DNA from: Cytospora piceicola
Taxonomy: Eukaryota > Ascomycota > Sordariomycetes > Diaporthales > Cytosporaceae
NCBI GenBank assembly: GCA_023375675.1
Contig: JALQBC010000039.1
Coordinates: 124,001 to 188,000 of the forward strand
DNA length: 64,000 bases
Direction of reading: 5' to 3'
Numbering within the stretch: position 1 is the stretch's first letter; the number at the start of each line of letters is the position of its first letter. The notes beneath the pieces were generated by a model that saw only the letters and a list, made by a program, of their open reading frames with translations, ran no database searches and was not told the origin of the DNA. A program made the position numbers and the translations under genes. This document shows positions 43,256 to 53,807 of the stretch, in pieces.

Positions 43256-46200
43256 GGTTGTGGTGGCTGGGGTTTCGGAACCTCTTCTCTCTCTCCCCCT
43301 GCGAAGTGATGCGATGCGTTGATGGGAGCTCCGAACTTTTTTTGGGGACGGTATGGCTTACGTAAGCGACCCTAACCCTAGGTCCACGATTATCTATATA
43401 GCCAGCCCCTCTTCCCAATGTCCGGACACTTTGGCATTCTGACTCGGGCATTGACATATGTGAGCTTGCACACGGGAGTGATATACGCGATAATCCAGGT
43501 ATACTCGGTCACTTGATGCATACAAACACAAGCTAACTACCTACCTAGGTATTTCAGCTGAATCGGAACTTTATGGCCTGTGGCTCTTTCTTACTGAGTG
43601 CCGCAAGCAAAAGCACATGGACTCAGCTGGTTTTGTCCACTACGGCCTATATCTCAAGTTGTTCAACTGATATACACGCACATGTGCAGGTTAAAGATGG
43701 TTATGACACCAGCTTCGGCCACAGGCTTGTTCATCAGACTAGCCAAGTGGCAACACTTTGTCCGCACATTTTGATTCGCGAACCTCAGGTGTCCCCCTTC
43801 GACAGAATACCGGCTCTAGGTACGCAACTCAAGTACGACAAAACAAGTTGGATAGTCTACAACGTCAGACCAATATCGGTATGAGGCTGGAGGATCTTTG
43901 CATAGGCTTTGCTTTTATACTCAAGGATCCTATGAGCAGCCTTTTCCTCTCCACAGGGACACAGTATATATACCTCTAGTGTCCCTGCGGATAATGCTGT
44001 CTTATAAAACGTTTGGACATACCAATGGCGCCAACTTAACAAGCGACGTCGGCGCAAACGGGCTACGTACTCAGCTATAACCCAACAAAGGAGCCTAACT
44101 GAAAGGAAGCGAAGCGATAAGGTACCGCATAGTTTGGCGAAACTGACAATAAACCCGCCTTCATAATGCTCAGTCACCAAGCTCGTCTCATTTCTCATAT
44201 GTTACAGGTCAGTGTAGGTCCACACACCCTTCACAAGTTCATAGGAGAAAAGCTGGCATGCAGTAGGCTTACTACAGTATCGGAGAAAGCCCTAACACTT
44301 TAATTGGCCTGCTTGCCGTTCTATGTACTCCTTACAATAGTTGAAAAATAAATAGCATGCAGTATTGCAGTTAATAGTTAGGCTTTACCTTAGGCTTACC
44401 TTATTCAGCTAGGCTAGCGAGGACTTTATGTCTGTGTGCTGAAGACCTTTCCGACTGCAGATTGCCAGCTGGGAATAAATTTGCTGCCAGCTCGGCTGCC
44501 AAGTGTCTACTGGGAGGTCTGCTGCCAGCTAGGATTAGATTTGCTGCCAGCTCTTGTACTGCCAGCTCTGCTGCCAGCTCGGAAAAGCAAGAACAAATTA
44601 GGCAAAAGCTACAGGGGCTCCCACAGCTCAGCCCCATCGCATCTCCGCAGTTATATCCTTCTTGAGCCCCCGACCGGGATTCTCGCACGTTCACTCAAAG
44701 CTTAGTCTGACAGCCCTATGCAAGCGTAGTGGGTCAACCCAGAACGCAACCCGACTGGTAGACGTTTGTTTACCCAGCAGAGCACAGTAAACAATCCACT
44801 AGCTACATGTACTATTTCAGTGCAATAGAATGGTCAGAACTGTGGTAGTCAGATAAAGTGACGAGAAGGGTGTAATTACGTTCCAGCAGAGGTTGACAAG
44901 GGGAACATAGCATTGCCGGAGAGGAGGTCTTCCTCCTTGTCAGTGCCGGCTGGCCAAGGCCCTTAGCGCCCCGTTATATACCCATACTGCAAGGCCTGTT
45001 TCAAGGAGTACAATATTGTTCCTAGAAATATGATGAACTCGGTCTTTCCAACTGGTCCTTTGCAGATGTCTCCACTGACTATTGTTTGAGCCCATGCACC
45101 GCCGGGAAGTTGAAATTTCGTTGCAGGGAGAACCGGGTAGCTTCCCGATGACCTGAACAACATCGAAGTACCACTACTCACTGGCTCCTCCTGGCGTCGA
45201 TCCCTTTTGGGGGGGGGGTTTGTTGTAGTATATACACGCTTTGTGATAAGTACCAGGTAGTCCCTAAATGGGCTTCCGTCCGATGGTTTGACTTCTTGTA
45301 AATACCTGAGGCATTGTGGGCCACCACACGCCATGGCCGTGGAATGGCCGTTTGAGGATATTCTTTCCAAAATTGACGGCTGCCAAAACCGACGGCTATT
45401 TCCAGTCTCGGTACAGCTCGCTCAGCATTATCAGGCAACAAAGCCGGACTAAGCTTAGTGTTCATCTGAACAACCTTGTAAGGCTTTAGGGATTCAACGT
45501 TGACTGCTCAACGACTTTCCTGACTGCTACACCGCAACTAGGCTTGATTGTCACGACGTTTTTAGTCGTCCGTCCCAGACCAGACCAGAAAAGGAGCAGA
45601 GTCCAAGTCGGCCCTGGCTCCTCATGAAACAAAATAGAGGACGATGTGCCTTGCTTCTCTGTTCCGTCCTTTTATCATCGCTGTACCTGGCCTGTCCGTG
45701 GCCAGCTCAATGTTTTCCAGACTTTTCTTCGTGGAGAACGGCGTGCAGGACACGCGTGGCCGATCCTTGGGGAGTACTCCGTTTTGCCGACCAGAGCTTG
45801 CTGTGCCACCGTCTAAGCCCGTTTCCTCGACCGACTGGACAGTCCCCCGGGCCTCCAGATGTCTACATCCTTGACTGGGTCTCATTCCAGCGGCTTTGCT
45901 AACTACACTAATTCTACCCCGTTGTATCCAACATTCAATACCTTCTGCCATTCGATGGCACCCAGGTGTGTCTCTCTGGAGCAGCTCTCCTCAATCCTGA
46001 ATCTTGAATAAGCCCCCTGCCGGCGGCCCCTCCCCGGCCCCATCAATCTCAGATATGCCATTCCAGGGCAGGGGTGAAGACTCCAAGGTCCCCAGGTTTG
46101 ACTTTGCCAAAAGAATGGTCGAAATGTGGAAAGTGGACTCGTAAGACACAGGAATATTTAAAAGACATCTAGAGTGGTTGACCTGCCTTCTTCTTCTTCG

Positions 46201-46302
46201 TCTTCTTTAGTAAGCCATTGATCATTTCCATCGTACCTTGCAGAGTCACCGAGTTGTAAACATACGCGTCCATTCTTCTTCCATCTTCCTTGGCCCAGCT
46301 GC
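43256..46302. other. 3 kb region without a supported gene
   Basis: Includes the mS42 promoter, a copy of TACCTAGGTA (43542-43551), a short hairpin-like CAGGGACAC/GTGTCCCTG pair at ~43957-43990, a TGCCAGCT minisatellite (44.46-44.58 kb) and a G10 tract (45.2 kb). ORFs at 44.96-45.47 kb (-) and 45.62-45.90 kb (+) were considered and not accepted. Confidence 0.55.
44463..44579. repeat. TGCCAGCT interspersed minisatellite
   Basis: Six exact TGCCAGCT copies (44463, 44485, 44523, 44545, 44560, 44572), usually as GCTGCCAGCT, spaced 12-38 bases. The GAATAAATTTGC / GATTAGATTTGC spacer is also repeated. Confidence 0.9.
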
Positions 46303-46615
46303 CATGCCCTACACCAACAATGAGACGCCCCAGTCTACCCTCGAGCTCGTCTCCGACGGCCTCGACTGCTTCGGAGGGTTCCTCCAGTCCATCGGAGGTA
46401 TCTGCCGATTTGTGAACCGAGTGATCTTGTTCCGTGCTGCAAGACGTGCCAGGTACGTGCCATATTTGGGTCCAAATCAGCCTACAGACTTGACCGTTGT
46501 CCTGACAGCCTGCCTCGGACAGACAGGACGACCCGCAAGAATAATGAGAAGACTTGCCGGACGCGTGCGGTCCACCACCAGACGAGCTCCGCCGGCAAAT
46601 ATTGTAGGGAATTAG
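46303..46615 (+). CDS. Hypothetical small protein
   Basis: I do not recognise it. The ATG at 46303 lies in a good context (GCTGCC ATG CCC) behind a CT-rich leader with TTCTTC repeats. The frame is open for 104 codons, with a Leu/Gly-rich segment (DGLDCFGGFLQSIGGICRF) and a basic Arg-rich C-terminus. A consensus donor (AG|GTACGT) occurs at ~46453, with CAG acceptors at ~46498-46522. The true protein may therefore be spliced and end differently, possibly extending to ~46800. No domain, signal peptide or strong codon signal. Confidence 0.35.
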
Positions 46616-49386
46616 GAAGTGGGAGAAGTCTCACAGACTGCATACCTACATCGGGGGTCTTTTGCACTCTGGCGGGACAAGCTAGGGGAAAAGGAACTGT
46701 CATTGTGTCTATACAAGGTCTGGGCCTATATGAATGTCGGGAAAGGTAATGTTCTGTCCTCAAAGGGTTGTATACACTGGGTAGACATGGATGAAGATCT
46801 ATCCCCAAAGTCCACATGTGAATCCACGAAGCGGTCCGCCCTCAACCTTCCGCTTGTGTTCGCTCTCCCGGTAACATAATTCGGGTCTCCTCTGCTTCCC
46901 TTTACAATAATAGAACATTGTCTCTTCCTCGACCTTGATGCTAACTCTCTCAGCAAGGTTTGCGTGGCAATGTGGCATTTCAGTTCACAAAATACCCGTC
47001 AACCAACACCCCGTTCCGACAGTATCTTGCCTACCTAGGTACGCAGTAGTAAAATGGCCACTTAGGTATCGAGTCAGCCACAGCCGAAGTACCCTGCACG
47101 ATGTTCGAGTATGCTCGAAGTGACCATAAGTCCATGGTGGTTTGAAGGTTCCATGTTGCGTTGAAACCTGCTGTAGCATCTCTACCCGAATCTTGTTCCC
47201 CATGTCTTCCATGGGCTCTGAACAGTGAAGACCACGTGGGCACCAAGCCCTACCTAGGTATGTCCGCACCTAGATCATTTCCTGTTGATTACCCAACATC
47301 GGAATACACCCCTCCAGAAGCCTTCTCACAAGATGGTCCCATCTGCCAAAACTCGGACCGAATCCCTGCAATGAAAACGACCGTACACCAACTTGCGTCA
47401 GAGACTGATGGAATACTCTGGGCCATGCGGTCCAGGGGCGCGCACAGTAGCGCGGCACTGCAGAACTGGCCTGCATCCGAGACTGCATCCAGGCGACGAC
47501 TTTTCAGGTCAGACAGGGAGAAAGAAGCGCCCCAGATACCCTGGAGTAAGGCCAGCCCGAGGTGCAAGGTAGTCGGGTCAGAAGCACTTGAAGGGGGTGG
47601 ACTGCTCCTGCAAGACTGCAACAACGGCATATTACTCTCTTCACGTGCCCATGGATGGCCCGTGGCTAGACGAGTTCGAGCAATCATACGGGATCCCAGC
47701 GGCTTGGATCTGTGTTGACTAGAAGGTAGGTATAATCACGATATTCCTTTGGGTACTAAAGTAAGCTTCTTGTCCAAATTATTTTGAGCAATCAATCATA
47801 TTATGGTTGCCCCAAGCTGGAGTGAATAGTAGTGGCCTACTAGTCGTCCCGCGGTCTAGGTTGGAGTGGAGACCGGGAGGTTACGTAATGGCATGGTATT
47901 TAGATCTCTGATCGGAATATACTCACATACTAAAGTAGGAAGCGGGTAGATAGGCGTAAACCGTGCGCGATAAGTCACCTATGTAAGCAGTATACATATG
48001 ACACATTTACTCAACCTCGGAGTTCCTGTGTAACTTGCGAAAAACACACCCAGTTGGCTGATGGGCAACCCATTCTGCGTGCCGTGTCGTGGCGTAGGGG
48101 ACAAGGGATAGCTGGGCGGCCGGTTGTGAGAATAAGCCTTAGGTTATACAGGTTGTCATCACCGAGACATAGATGTTCTCCGCTTCTGACCGAAGAGGCT
48201 TTCCCCTGCCCCCGCGCCCCAACCGCTCCCCCTCGGATGACACACCGGGCCGTCACGACGGCAACTCACTCCTCGGCGTGCACGCAGGGTCTTGCCATGT
48301 GCTATCGATATACCCGACCCTCTGGTAGTCTTCTATTCCTTCATTGTCATACTTGCAGACATCTTTTGAATAGCAGACGGCTCCGGCTCGACAGCATGTT
48401 GTATACCCCGTCGTCTGGTCTTCGCACCGATAGCTCAACCCCTCTCACCGAGCCATCGATATTGTAGCATGTGTCATAGCTGCTGGCACCGGCGGCAGTG
48501 GTCATGAGCGAGAATCAACGCTGCCATAGTAATTTGCTGGAAGAGATGCATCCACAGATAAAAGCCCGCGAGCTCGGGTTTTACAAAGGCGGCCGGCGGA
48601 CAGGCGGCCGGCGATCGCAGGCGAAACAAGTGAGGATTACCTGACGACGATCTCGTGGTTTTCACGACGAGAGTAGTGGTCCAGGGCCAATGTTATCGAA
48701 ACAATGTATAGAAAGAAGACGTGCACCACGCGCCCAGCGATGATGAACATAAAGGATGGCGGCCTATTTCTCCGAAACTCCCAGATCAGCTTCACAGCTA
48801 GATTACTATAATCACTTACATGGCAGCCGTCCACAATCCCCAGAGGAAGCCTGCTTTCACATAGGTTGTCCCAACAAGAGCCGCAGTGGTCGTTTTGATC
48901 AGCGGCCGTGGTTTCACCCATCAAGCTTTTCCGACTGCTATCAGAGCAAAAGTCGCCCACGGAAGAACGACACTTTAGCTTAGCAGCCTAAAAGATTGAC
49001 CCACACCGGTTACCATTGCAGATTTCGACCGCATCGATGGTACAACAGGATGGACTGATAGCAGCAGAGATGAAGTGGTGGTTGAGATTAATCTCCATTC
49101 TTGCGGCTGCAATAACGCATGCTCCTCTTATATGTGGCTTGGCGTAAGTCGCATTCCGCCGAGCGCCAATCCCGAAGCCTATCGCTGCGATGATCCAATA
49201 TAAGAAGGCCGTAGGATTTTAACGGTTTCTGCTACTATGTCGTATACTGAAAATGTTGCAGGGAAGTTGTTGTCGAGAATAACTTGCAGTACATCCTTTT
49301 CGGGATGTCGACTGCCCAACCGTAACACGAAAAATGCAGGGTGGGGCACATAGGCGCGGCGCCAGTATCTGGGCAGATGATGGCGC
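46616..49386. other. 2.8 kb region with a gene relic
   Basis: No intact gene. Two exact TACCTAGGTA palindromes (47032-47041 and 47251-47260) and a broken cysteine-rich fragment at ~48.27-48.53 kb (-). A second short Cys-rich frame (-) lies at ~48.8-49.1 kb. Confidence 0.55.
48270..48527 (-). pseudogene. Broken cysteine-rich secreted or membrane protein fragment
   Basis: An ATG at 48527 opens a hydrophobic MAALILA start. Frame then shifts twice to give MTTAAGASSYDTCYNIDGS and then YRCEDQTTGYTTCCRAGAVC, YSKDVCKYDNEG and STWQDPACTPR, before a consensus GTGAGT donor at 48269. The spacing Cys-Y-x-x-D-G ... Tyr-x-Cys ... T-C-C-x-x-G-x-x-C ... C ... D-x-T-W-Q-x-P-x-C is that of a widespread orphan family of Pezizomycotina proteins with an N-terminal Cys-rich domain. 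The Cys usually found before D-x-T-W is Tyr here. Two frameshifts and no continuing exon downstream indicate a relic, although sequencing errors or unusual introns cannot be excluded. Confidence 0.5.
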
Positions 49387-50595
49387 TCACCTCCCTCGCT
49401 GTTTGCCCTTCTCCTGTTGCGACAGTAAAAGGTCCCGCATCGCAGCCCTCGCGTTCCTGCTGCCGCCCAACTTCGGCCCTTTGAGGATTTCCTCCTGCTT
49501 CACTCCAGGTTTGGCCGGCTGGGCCGGCGCTTTCCTCCGCTGGTTTCTCCTCTCGGACATGGCATCCATGAACTCGCGGCGGAAGTCTGCTGCGATCTTC
49601 TCATCCGCGGCCTCATCGAACCCGGGCTGGCCAGTAGTTTCCGGCTGGGCAGGTACATCGTATACATCGACTATATGAGTGTTAGCAATTGGTCCTTCGA
49701 TATATAGATGCAGGTCAAGGTCGTAGCTTACGTCTGTTCTCCCTCATGAGTTCCTCTACAAGCTGATCTCGCTTGATGTCCTCGCTGTTGCGCCTCTTGC
49801 GTGATCGCCATGGCTTGCCGTCCTTGCCGAGTCGGGCACGTTTCCTTGAGCCATCCTCGTTTTCTTCCATGGCTTCGCCAGCCAGGCGTCGCCTTGCTTG
49901 CTCTGTCATAGTGGCGTTGCGCATGCGGACTTCTTCTCCGAGGTCGACCTCTTGTAGCTTGCCCTGCATCGTCGGCCGCTCACCAAACGGCTTGGTCGGA
50001 TCCGCTACCGTCGTCTGGGCCTCCAGGGCCCCTGGCTGTTGTTCTGCATTCGATTCTTGGATAGCCTTTTCTGCGGCATGCCGTCTAGCCAACTCGGATT
50101 CTATGTATTCCTCCCTACATGATCAGTTCGTGTCCAGGCCAGCCAAGAGGCAAGCAGTAGGGCCACTTACATATGTTTGTTGACTAGCTCGCCCACCAAT
50201 CCTGCCTGCGGCGCAAAACGCCTCGACACACCATATTCCATAGCGTCAGCAGCATAGGCATCGTCTTTGGCAACGAGGCTTCGCTCAGTATTCGACTCCT
50301 CGACCCCAGCGCTGGTGCCCTCCGGCCTAAACCCGACACCCTTGAGTCTTGACTTGCGCATATTTCGTAGTCGCAGGGCTTCAGCTACCGACAGGCCTTC
50401 TTTATCCGAGGTTGCGTCGCCATCGTCGTGGGGGTTTGCCGGTTCGTCTTGCGCCTGGGTTGGCAGCTCTGCAGCCTGGGTCGCCGCATCGTCTTCCTTC
50501 GCGCCAGGTTGTTCTGCGCGCTGTCTGAAGTGCTTCCGTTTCTTGTTGGTTCGGAATACCACCTGCGGTTCGGGATTATCGGTTTCCATTTCCAT
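49387..50595 (-). CDS. TLS1: Tls1/C9orf78 (HCA59) family splicing-associated protein
   Basis: Three exons (50595-50171, 50114-49732, 49670-49387) with 56 and 61 bp introns give 363 residues. The N-terminal FRTNKKRKHFRQR motif, the central LRLRNMRKSRLKGVGF segment, and the KRRNSEDIKRDQLVEELMREN ... DVYD ending of the conserved core are those of the HCA59/C9orf78 family. In fission yeast Tls1 (telomere length and silencing protein 1) associates with the spliceosome and promotes correct splicing of shelterin and heterochromatin factor mRNAs; the human homologue also binds the spliceosome. The protein is highly charged, without membrane segments, and nuclear by expectation. An in-frame ATG at 50667 would add 24 unconserved residues, so the later start was chosen. 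The gene is divergent from the acylphosphatase. Confidence 0.88.
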
Positions 50596-50959
50596 AATGT
50601 GATGAAAATGCGGCTGGTTATGGTAATTGTCGTGTGTTGAGTTGATGAAGACGAGCGTCTCGGTCACTTTAATTTGGAGAGCCGTCAGAATAAGCTCGGG
50701 GCTTATCTAAGTTATCGGTACGTACACCTCGAGTAGCACGAGACCCCTGCGGCGAACTGCCGGTGATGTCAGAGCTTCGTCTACATAGATCTCAGTGTGG
50801 GGATTTGATATGGTTGTCGACCACGAAATTCATGAAAGACGAAGCTCTTCTTTCAATTTAACTTCATTTGTAGAACACAAATTCAATCACTCTCGCATTT
50901 TCTATTCCCGAAAAAGAATTATAACTACGACAATTAACAAGCCTGAATCAGTCACCACC
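50596..50959. promoter_or_regulatory. Divergent promoter between TLS1 and acylphosphatase
   Basis: The two start codons are 364 bp apart on opposite strands, so this short stretch must hold both promoters. It is AT-rich toward the acylphosphatase side, with no recognised motif. Confidence 0.6.
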
Positions 50960-51424
50960 ATGACCCGACGTGTAAGTCGCCGTATGCCACTGTGTAACGC
51001 ATCTGAACTAACCTGTTCAGGTCTATTTCCTCGCCCATGGAGGCATGGTTCAAGGTACGGAAATACTTCAGTATTTCACATATAAAGTCTATGAGTCTAT
51101 ATATATCTGACATGTTCCTCTGTTTGTTTATCAGGAGTGGGTTTCCGGTTCTTCGTCCGCAAGCAAGCAACAGAATATGGTCTTACAGGATGGGTTCGCA
51201 ACACACCCAACAATAAAGTGAGTTAAGATATATACAAACGCAGGGCTGGTTTTTGACACTAACACAGAATTCAGGTCGAAGGTGAGGCACAAGGAGACGA
51301 CAGTATCATCAAGAGCTTCTTGAAAGATGTCGATGCCGGACCCAGAGGCGCCAAGGTCGTGAAGCTAGATACGGAGGATCGTGATGTGGTGGATGGAGAG
51401 CTAGAATTTGACGTTCGACACTAG
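50960..51424 (+). CDS. Acylphosphatase
   Basis: A small cytosolic enzyme hydrolysing carboxyl-phosphate bonds such as 1,3-bisphosphoglycerate and acetyl phosphate. Four exons (50960-50971, 51021-51054, 51135-51217, 51275-51424), separated by 49, 80 and 57 bp introns, give 92 residues, the normal length. The signature GGMVQGVGFRFFVRKQA is complete after splicing, with catalytic Arg20; the second catalytic residue Asn38 lies in GWVRNTPNNKVEGEAQG. The first exon is only 12 bases (MTRR). All donors are GTAAGT, GTACGG or GTGAGT, and CTAAC-type branch points are visible. The 3' end is 175 bp from the convergent PWP1 stop codon. Confidence 0.95.
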
Positions 51425-51599
51425 ACTTCCATTGGTATCTCGGATGGAGGAGTATGCGAAAAAATGTGATATTTAGGCGTTCGGGCAAAGGCCTTGAGAC
51501 AGAGGACGGCTTTTGTAATTCACATCCTCAGATACCCTCTTTCATTAACGGCTTTCATTACCGTCTTTCAAGTACCCCCTGGATTTTCCCACGGGTAAT

Positions 51600-53259
51600 T
51601 TACTCCTCATCCATGGAGTCGTCATCGTCCTCACCTGCGGCACCCTCTTGCTCATCGTCATCATCCTCCTCCTCGTCGTCGTCATCAGAGTCGCTCTCAT
51701 CGTTCGCAACGCCAATAAGCCTCTCCTTGACGTCCTCATTCGCCTTGGCCGCAGGAACCTTGCCTGCGAATGCACGACGAACAGAGAGGTTCGTAGAAGT
51801 ATCCCAAACATGCATCGTGCCTTTGCTACCCGCCACAGCGAGTCGGAAGGCAACCTGAGGATCAGGGCCGAACGTCGTCGAGAAGACCTTGCCGACGTCC
51901 AGATCGCGGGAAACCACCAACGATGGCCCAGAAGGCTGGATGTTCCACAACTTGACGGTCTTATCCGTTGATCCCGTCGCCATGAAGCCCGGGATCTTGC
52001 TGTTGAGGTCGAAGCACGAAACGGACTGGTCGTGTGCCTGCAGCGTCCACACCGCCTTGGTCTTGGTGGGGTCTGCGGGCGCGTTTCGAACATCGAGGTA
52101 GTGGATGATTCCGTTTTCGGTTGAGACGAAGAAGAAGTTGGGATCATGAGGGTCCCAGCGCACGTGCTCGACGTCACTCTCAACGCCCCACCTAGGTGGC
52201 TTTGCATCCGGCGCTCGCATGTCTGCCGCAACGACGGTACGGTCGTAACTGCCGCTCAGGAGGACCGTTGACTCGGTAGGGTGCCATGCAAGGGAGCAGA
52301 CCTTGTCTGTGTGGTAGCTGTATGATTTGGCGGCCTTTGCGGTGTGCAGATCCCAGAGCTTTACTGTCTTGTCGGCCGAGGCGGAGGCCAAGAGGTTTCT
52401 GTGTTTCCTGTTTGCTGCCAGAGCCAGCACTGCGTCGACATGGTACTCATCGTTTGCCTTCTTGGACTTCTTCTTCTTCTTCTTCTTCCCGTCCTCTGGG
52501 TTGCCGGCCTGGCCCAGGATAGCGTTGGGGTACATGCAGTCAACCGTGTCGAGATCCCACAGCTCAATATCCGGGTCCATAGTACCGACAGCGACGAAGT
52601 TGGCCGTTGCATCCTTGTCAACACTGGACTTTCCGCAGGAGATATCTAGCCACTCAACACACAGAGGGATGGCGGGCAACATGATGTCATGGTGGACGTA
52701 GAGGTTGTCGGAATCATCTTCGTACACGTACACCTCGAGGTGTGCCAATTCGTCTTCAACTTTTGCTGCGAGCAACAGATTGTCTGTCGCGAGAATCTGC
52801 AGATCCTCTCGTTCCTCGTTGTCGTCCTCCTCGTCCGGTATCGTGATGTACGGATCCTCCTTGTTGTTGTCGTAGTAGGCAAGCGATTTCACGTTTCCGA
52901 ACATGCCCATACTCTGCGCGACTTCAATATCTTCCTCGGGGTCATCGTCATAGTGCTCGAGGTCGTACTCCTTCAGGTCGTCGTCAAGCTCGATACTGCA
53001 GAATCTGTCAGCGCATGCCTCGCTCCATAGAGAACCAATGGTCGTACTCGTCCTTGACCGCATTCTTTGAGTCCTCGGTGTCTGAGCTGCCTTTGCCTGC
53101 CTTTCCCTTGGCCTCCTCTAGGTCGTCGTTGGCATCGTCCAGGTTCAGCTTAGCCATGGCTGCGATACGCTCGAATTCTTCCTCGTCGAAGTCATACTTC
53201 TGAGGGAACGGTGCCGCAAACCCGCGCGGCACCCAGGATGAGGTTGTGATCATGGACAT
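51600..53259 (-). CDS. PWP1: Periodic tryptophan protein 1 (Pwp1), WD40 ribosome-biogenesis factor
   Basis: Pwp1 is a nucleolar WD40 protein needed for 25S/5.8S rRNA processing in large-subunit assembly. Two exons (53259-53048 and 52995-51600), with a 52 bp intron (GTACGA...GCAG, CTGAC branch point), give 535 residues. The N-terminus starts MSMITTSSWVPRGFA, typical of the family (I-x-x-x-x-W-V-x-R-G). An acidic region is followed by WD repeats ending in LWDLD, LWDLHTAKAAKSY, LLSGSYDRTV, MATGSTDKTVKLW and MHVWD. A run of seven Lys (KKKKKKKSKK) in a loop and a C-terminal Asp/Glu-rich tail are usual for nucleolar proteins. The gene is divergent from PRP16, with about 550 bp between starts. Confidence 0.93.
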
Positions 53260-53807
53260 TTTGGATAGCGGATGAAGAAATTGTGCAACTTCTTGTCCAG
53301 TTGCGACCGCAAGTTGAATAAGACTTTAAAGTTGGGCGCAAGAAAGTCGATTTTGGCCCGGGGAACTTTTTTGTCGGAGGGGCTTATCGATAAGCATATC
53401 CCTGACCGCAGTGAGCCACCGACCTTTTTAGCTTGACTGCTTGACTTGTTGCTTGACTTGCTTGGACCACTGAAGCTCCGTATAGTGGCCCAAGGCGTGT
53501 CAGGCCCTCCCATCTGCTTTCCAACATTGAACTTCAAGGTTCAAAGGAAGAACCGCGGATCAGTGGTTTGGGGATACTGGAACATAATTATCATCCCAGC
53601 TTTTCTTTCAGAGGCGATACATCACTACCTTCCTAGGAACCTCAGGTCACCCTTTCCCTCCGAACATTTACAGTCTCGTTACGCCACGAGCACGTATCCT
53701 TCGCGGTTCGACTGTCAGACAATCCTTCATCGGGAAGGACAAAGTCGAAGGGAGGCATCCCACAGTGAGGCAGTCAACACACACATACACGCACACACAC
53801 AGTCGCA
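53260..53807. promoter_or_regulatory. Divergent promoter between PWP1 and PRP16
   Basis: The two starts are 548 bp apart on opposite strands. Near PRP16 a CA-rich leader (ACACACATACACGCACACAC) precedes the ATG. Confidence 0.6.

Noticed and set aside
44963..45465. Two overlapping minus-strand frames that together read like a protein fragment
   Set aside because: They require a frameshift and match no family I know; too weak to call a pseudogene.
45624..45902. 92-codon Cys-containing ORF starting with a hydrophobic segment, effector-like
   Set aside because: A second frame is open over the same bases, and there is no splice or codon evidence; only the hydrophobic start is suggestive.
47161..47718. 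185-codon ORF on the plus strand
   Set aside because: Contains a TACCTAGGTA site, has no domain, and Ser/Pro/Arg content is typical of random frames here.
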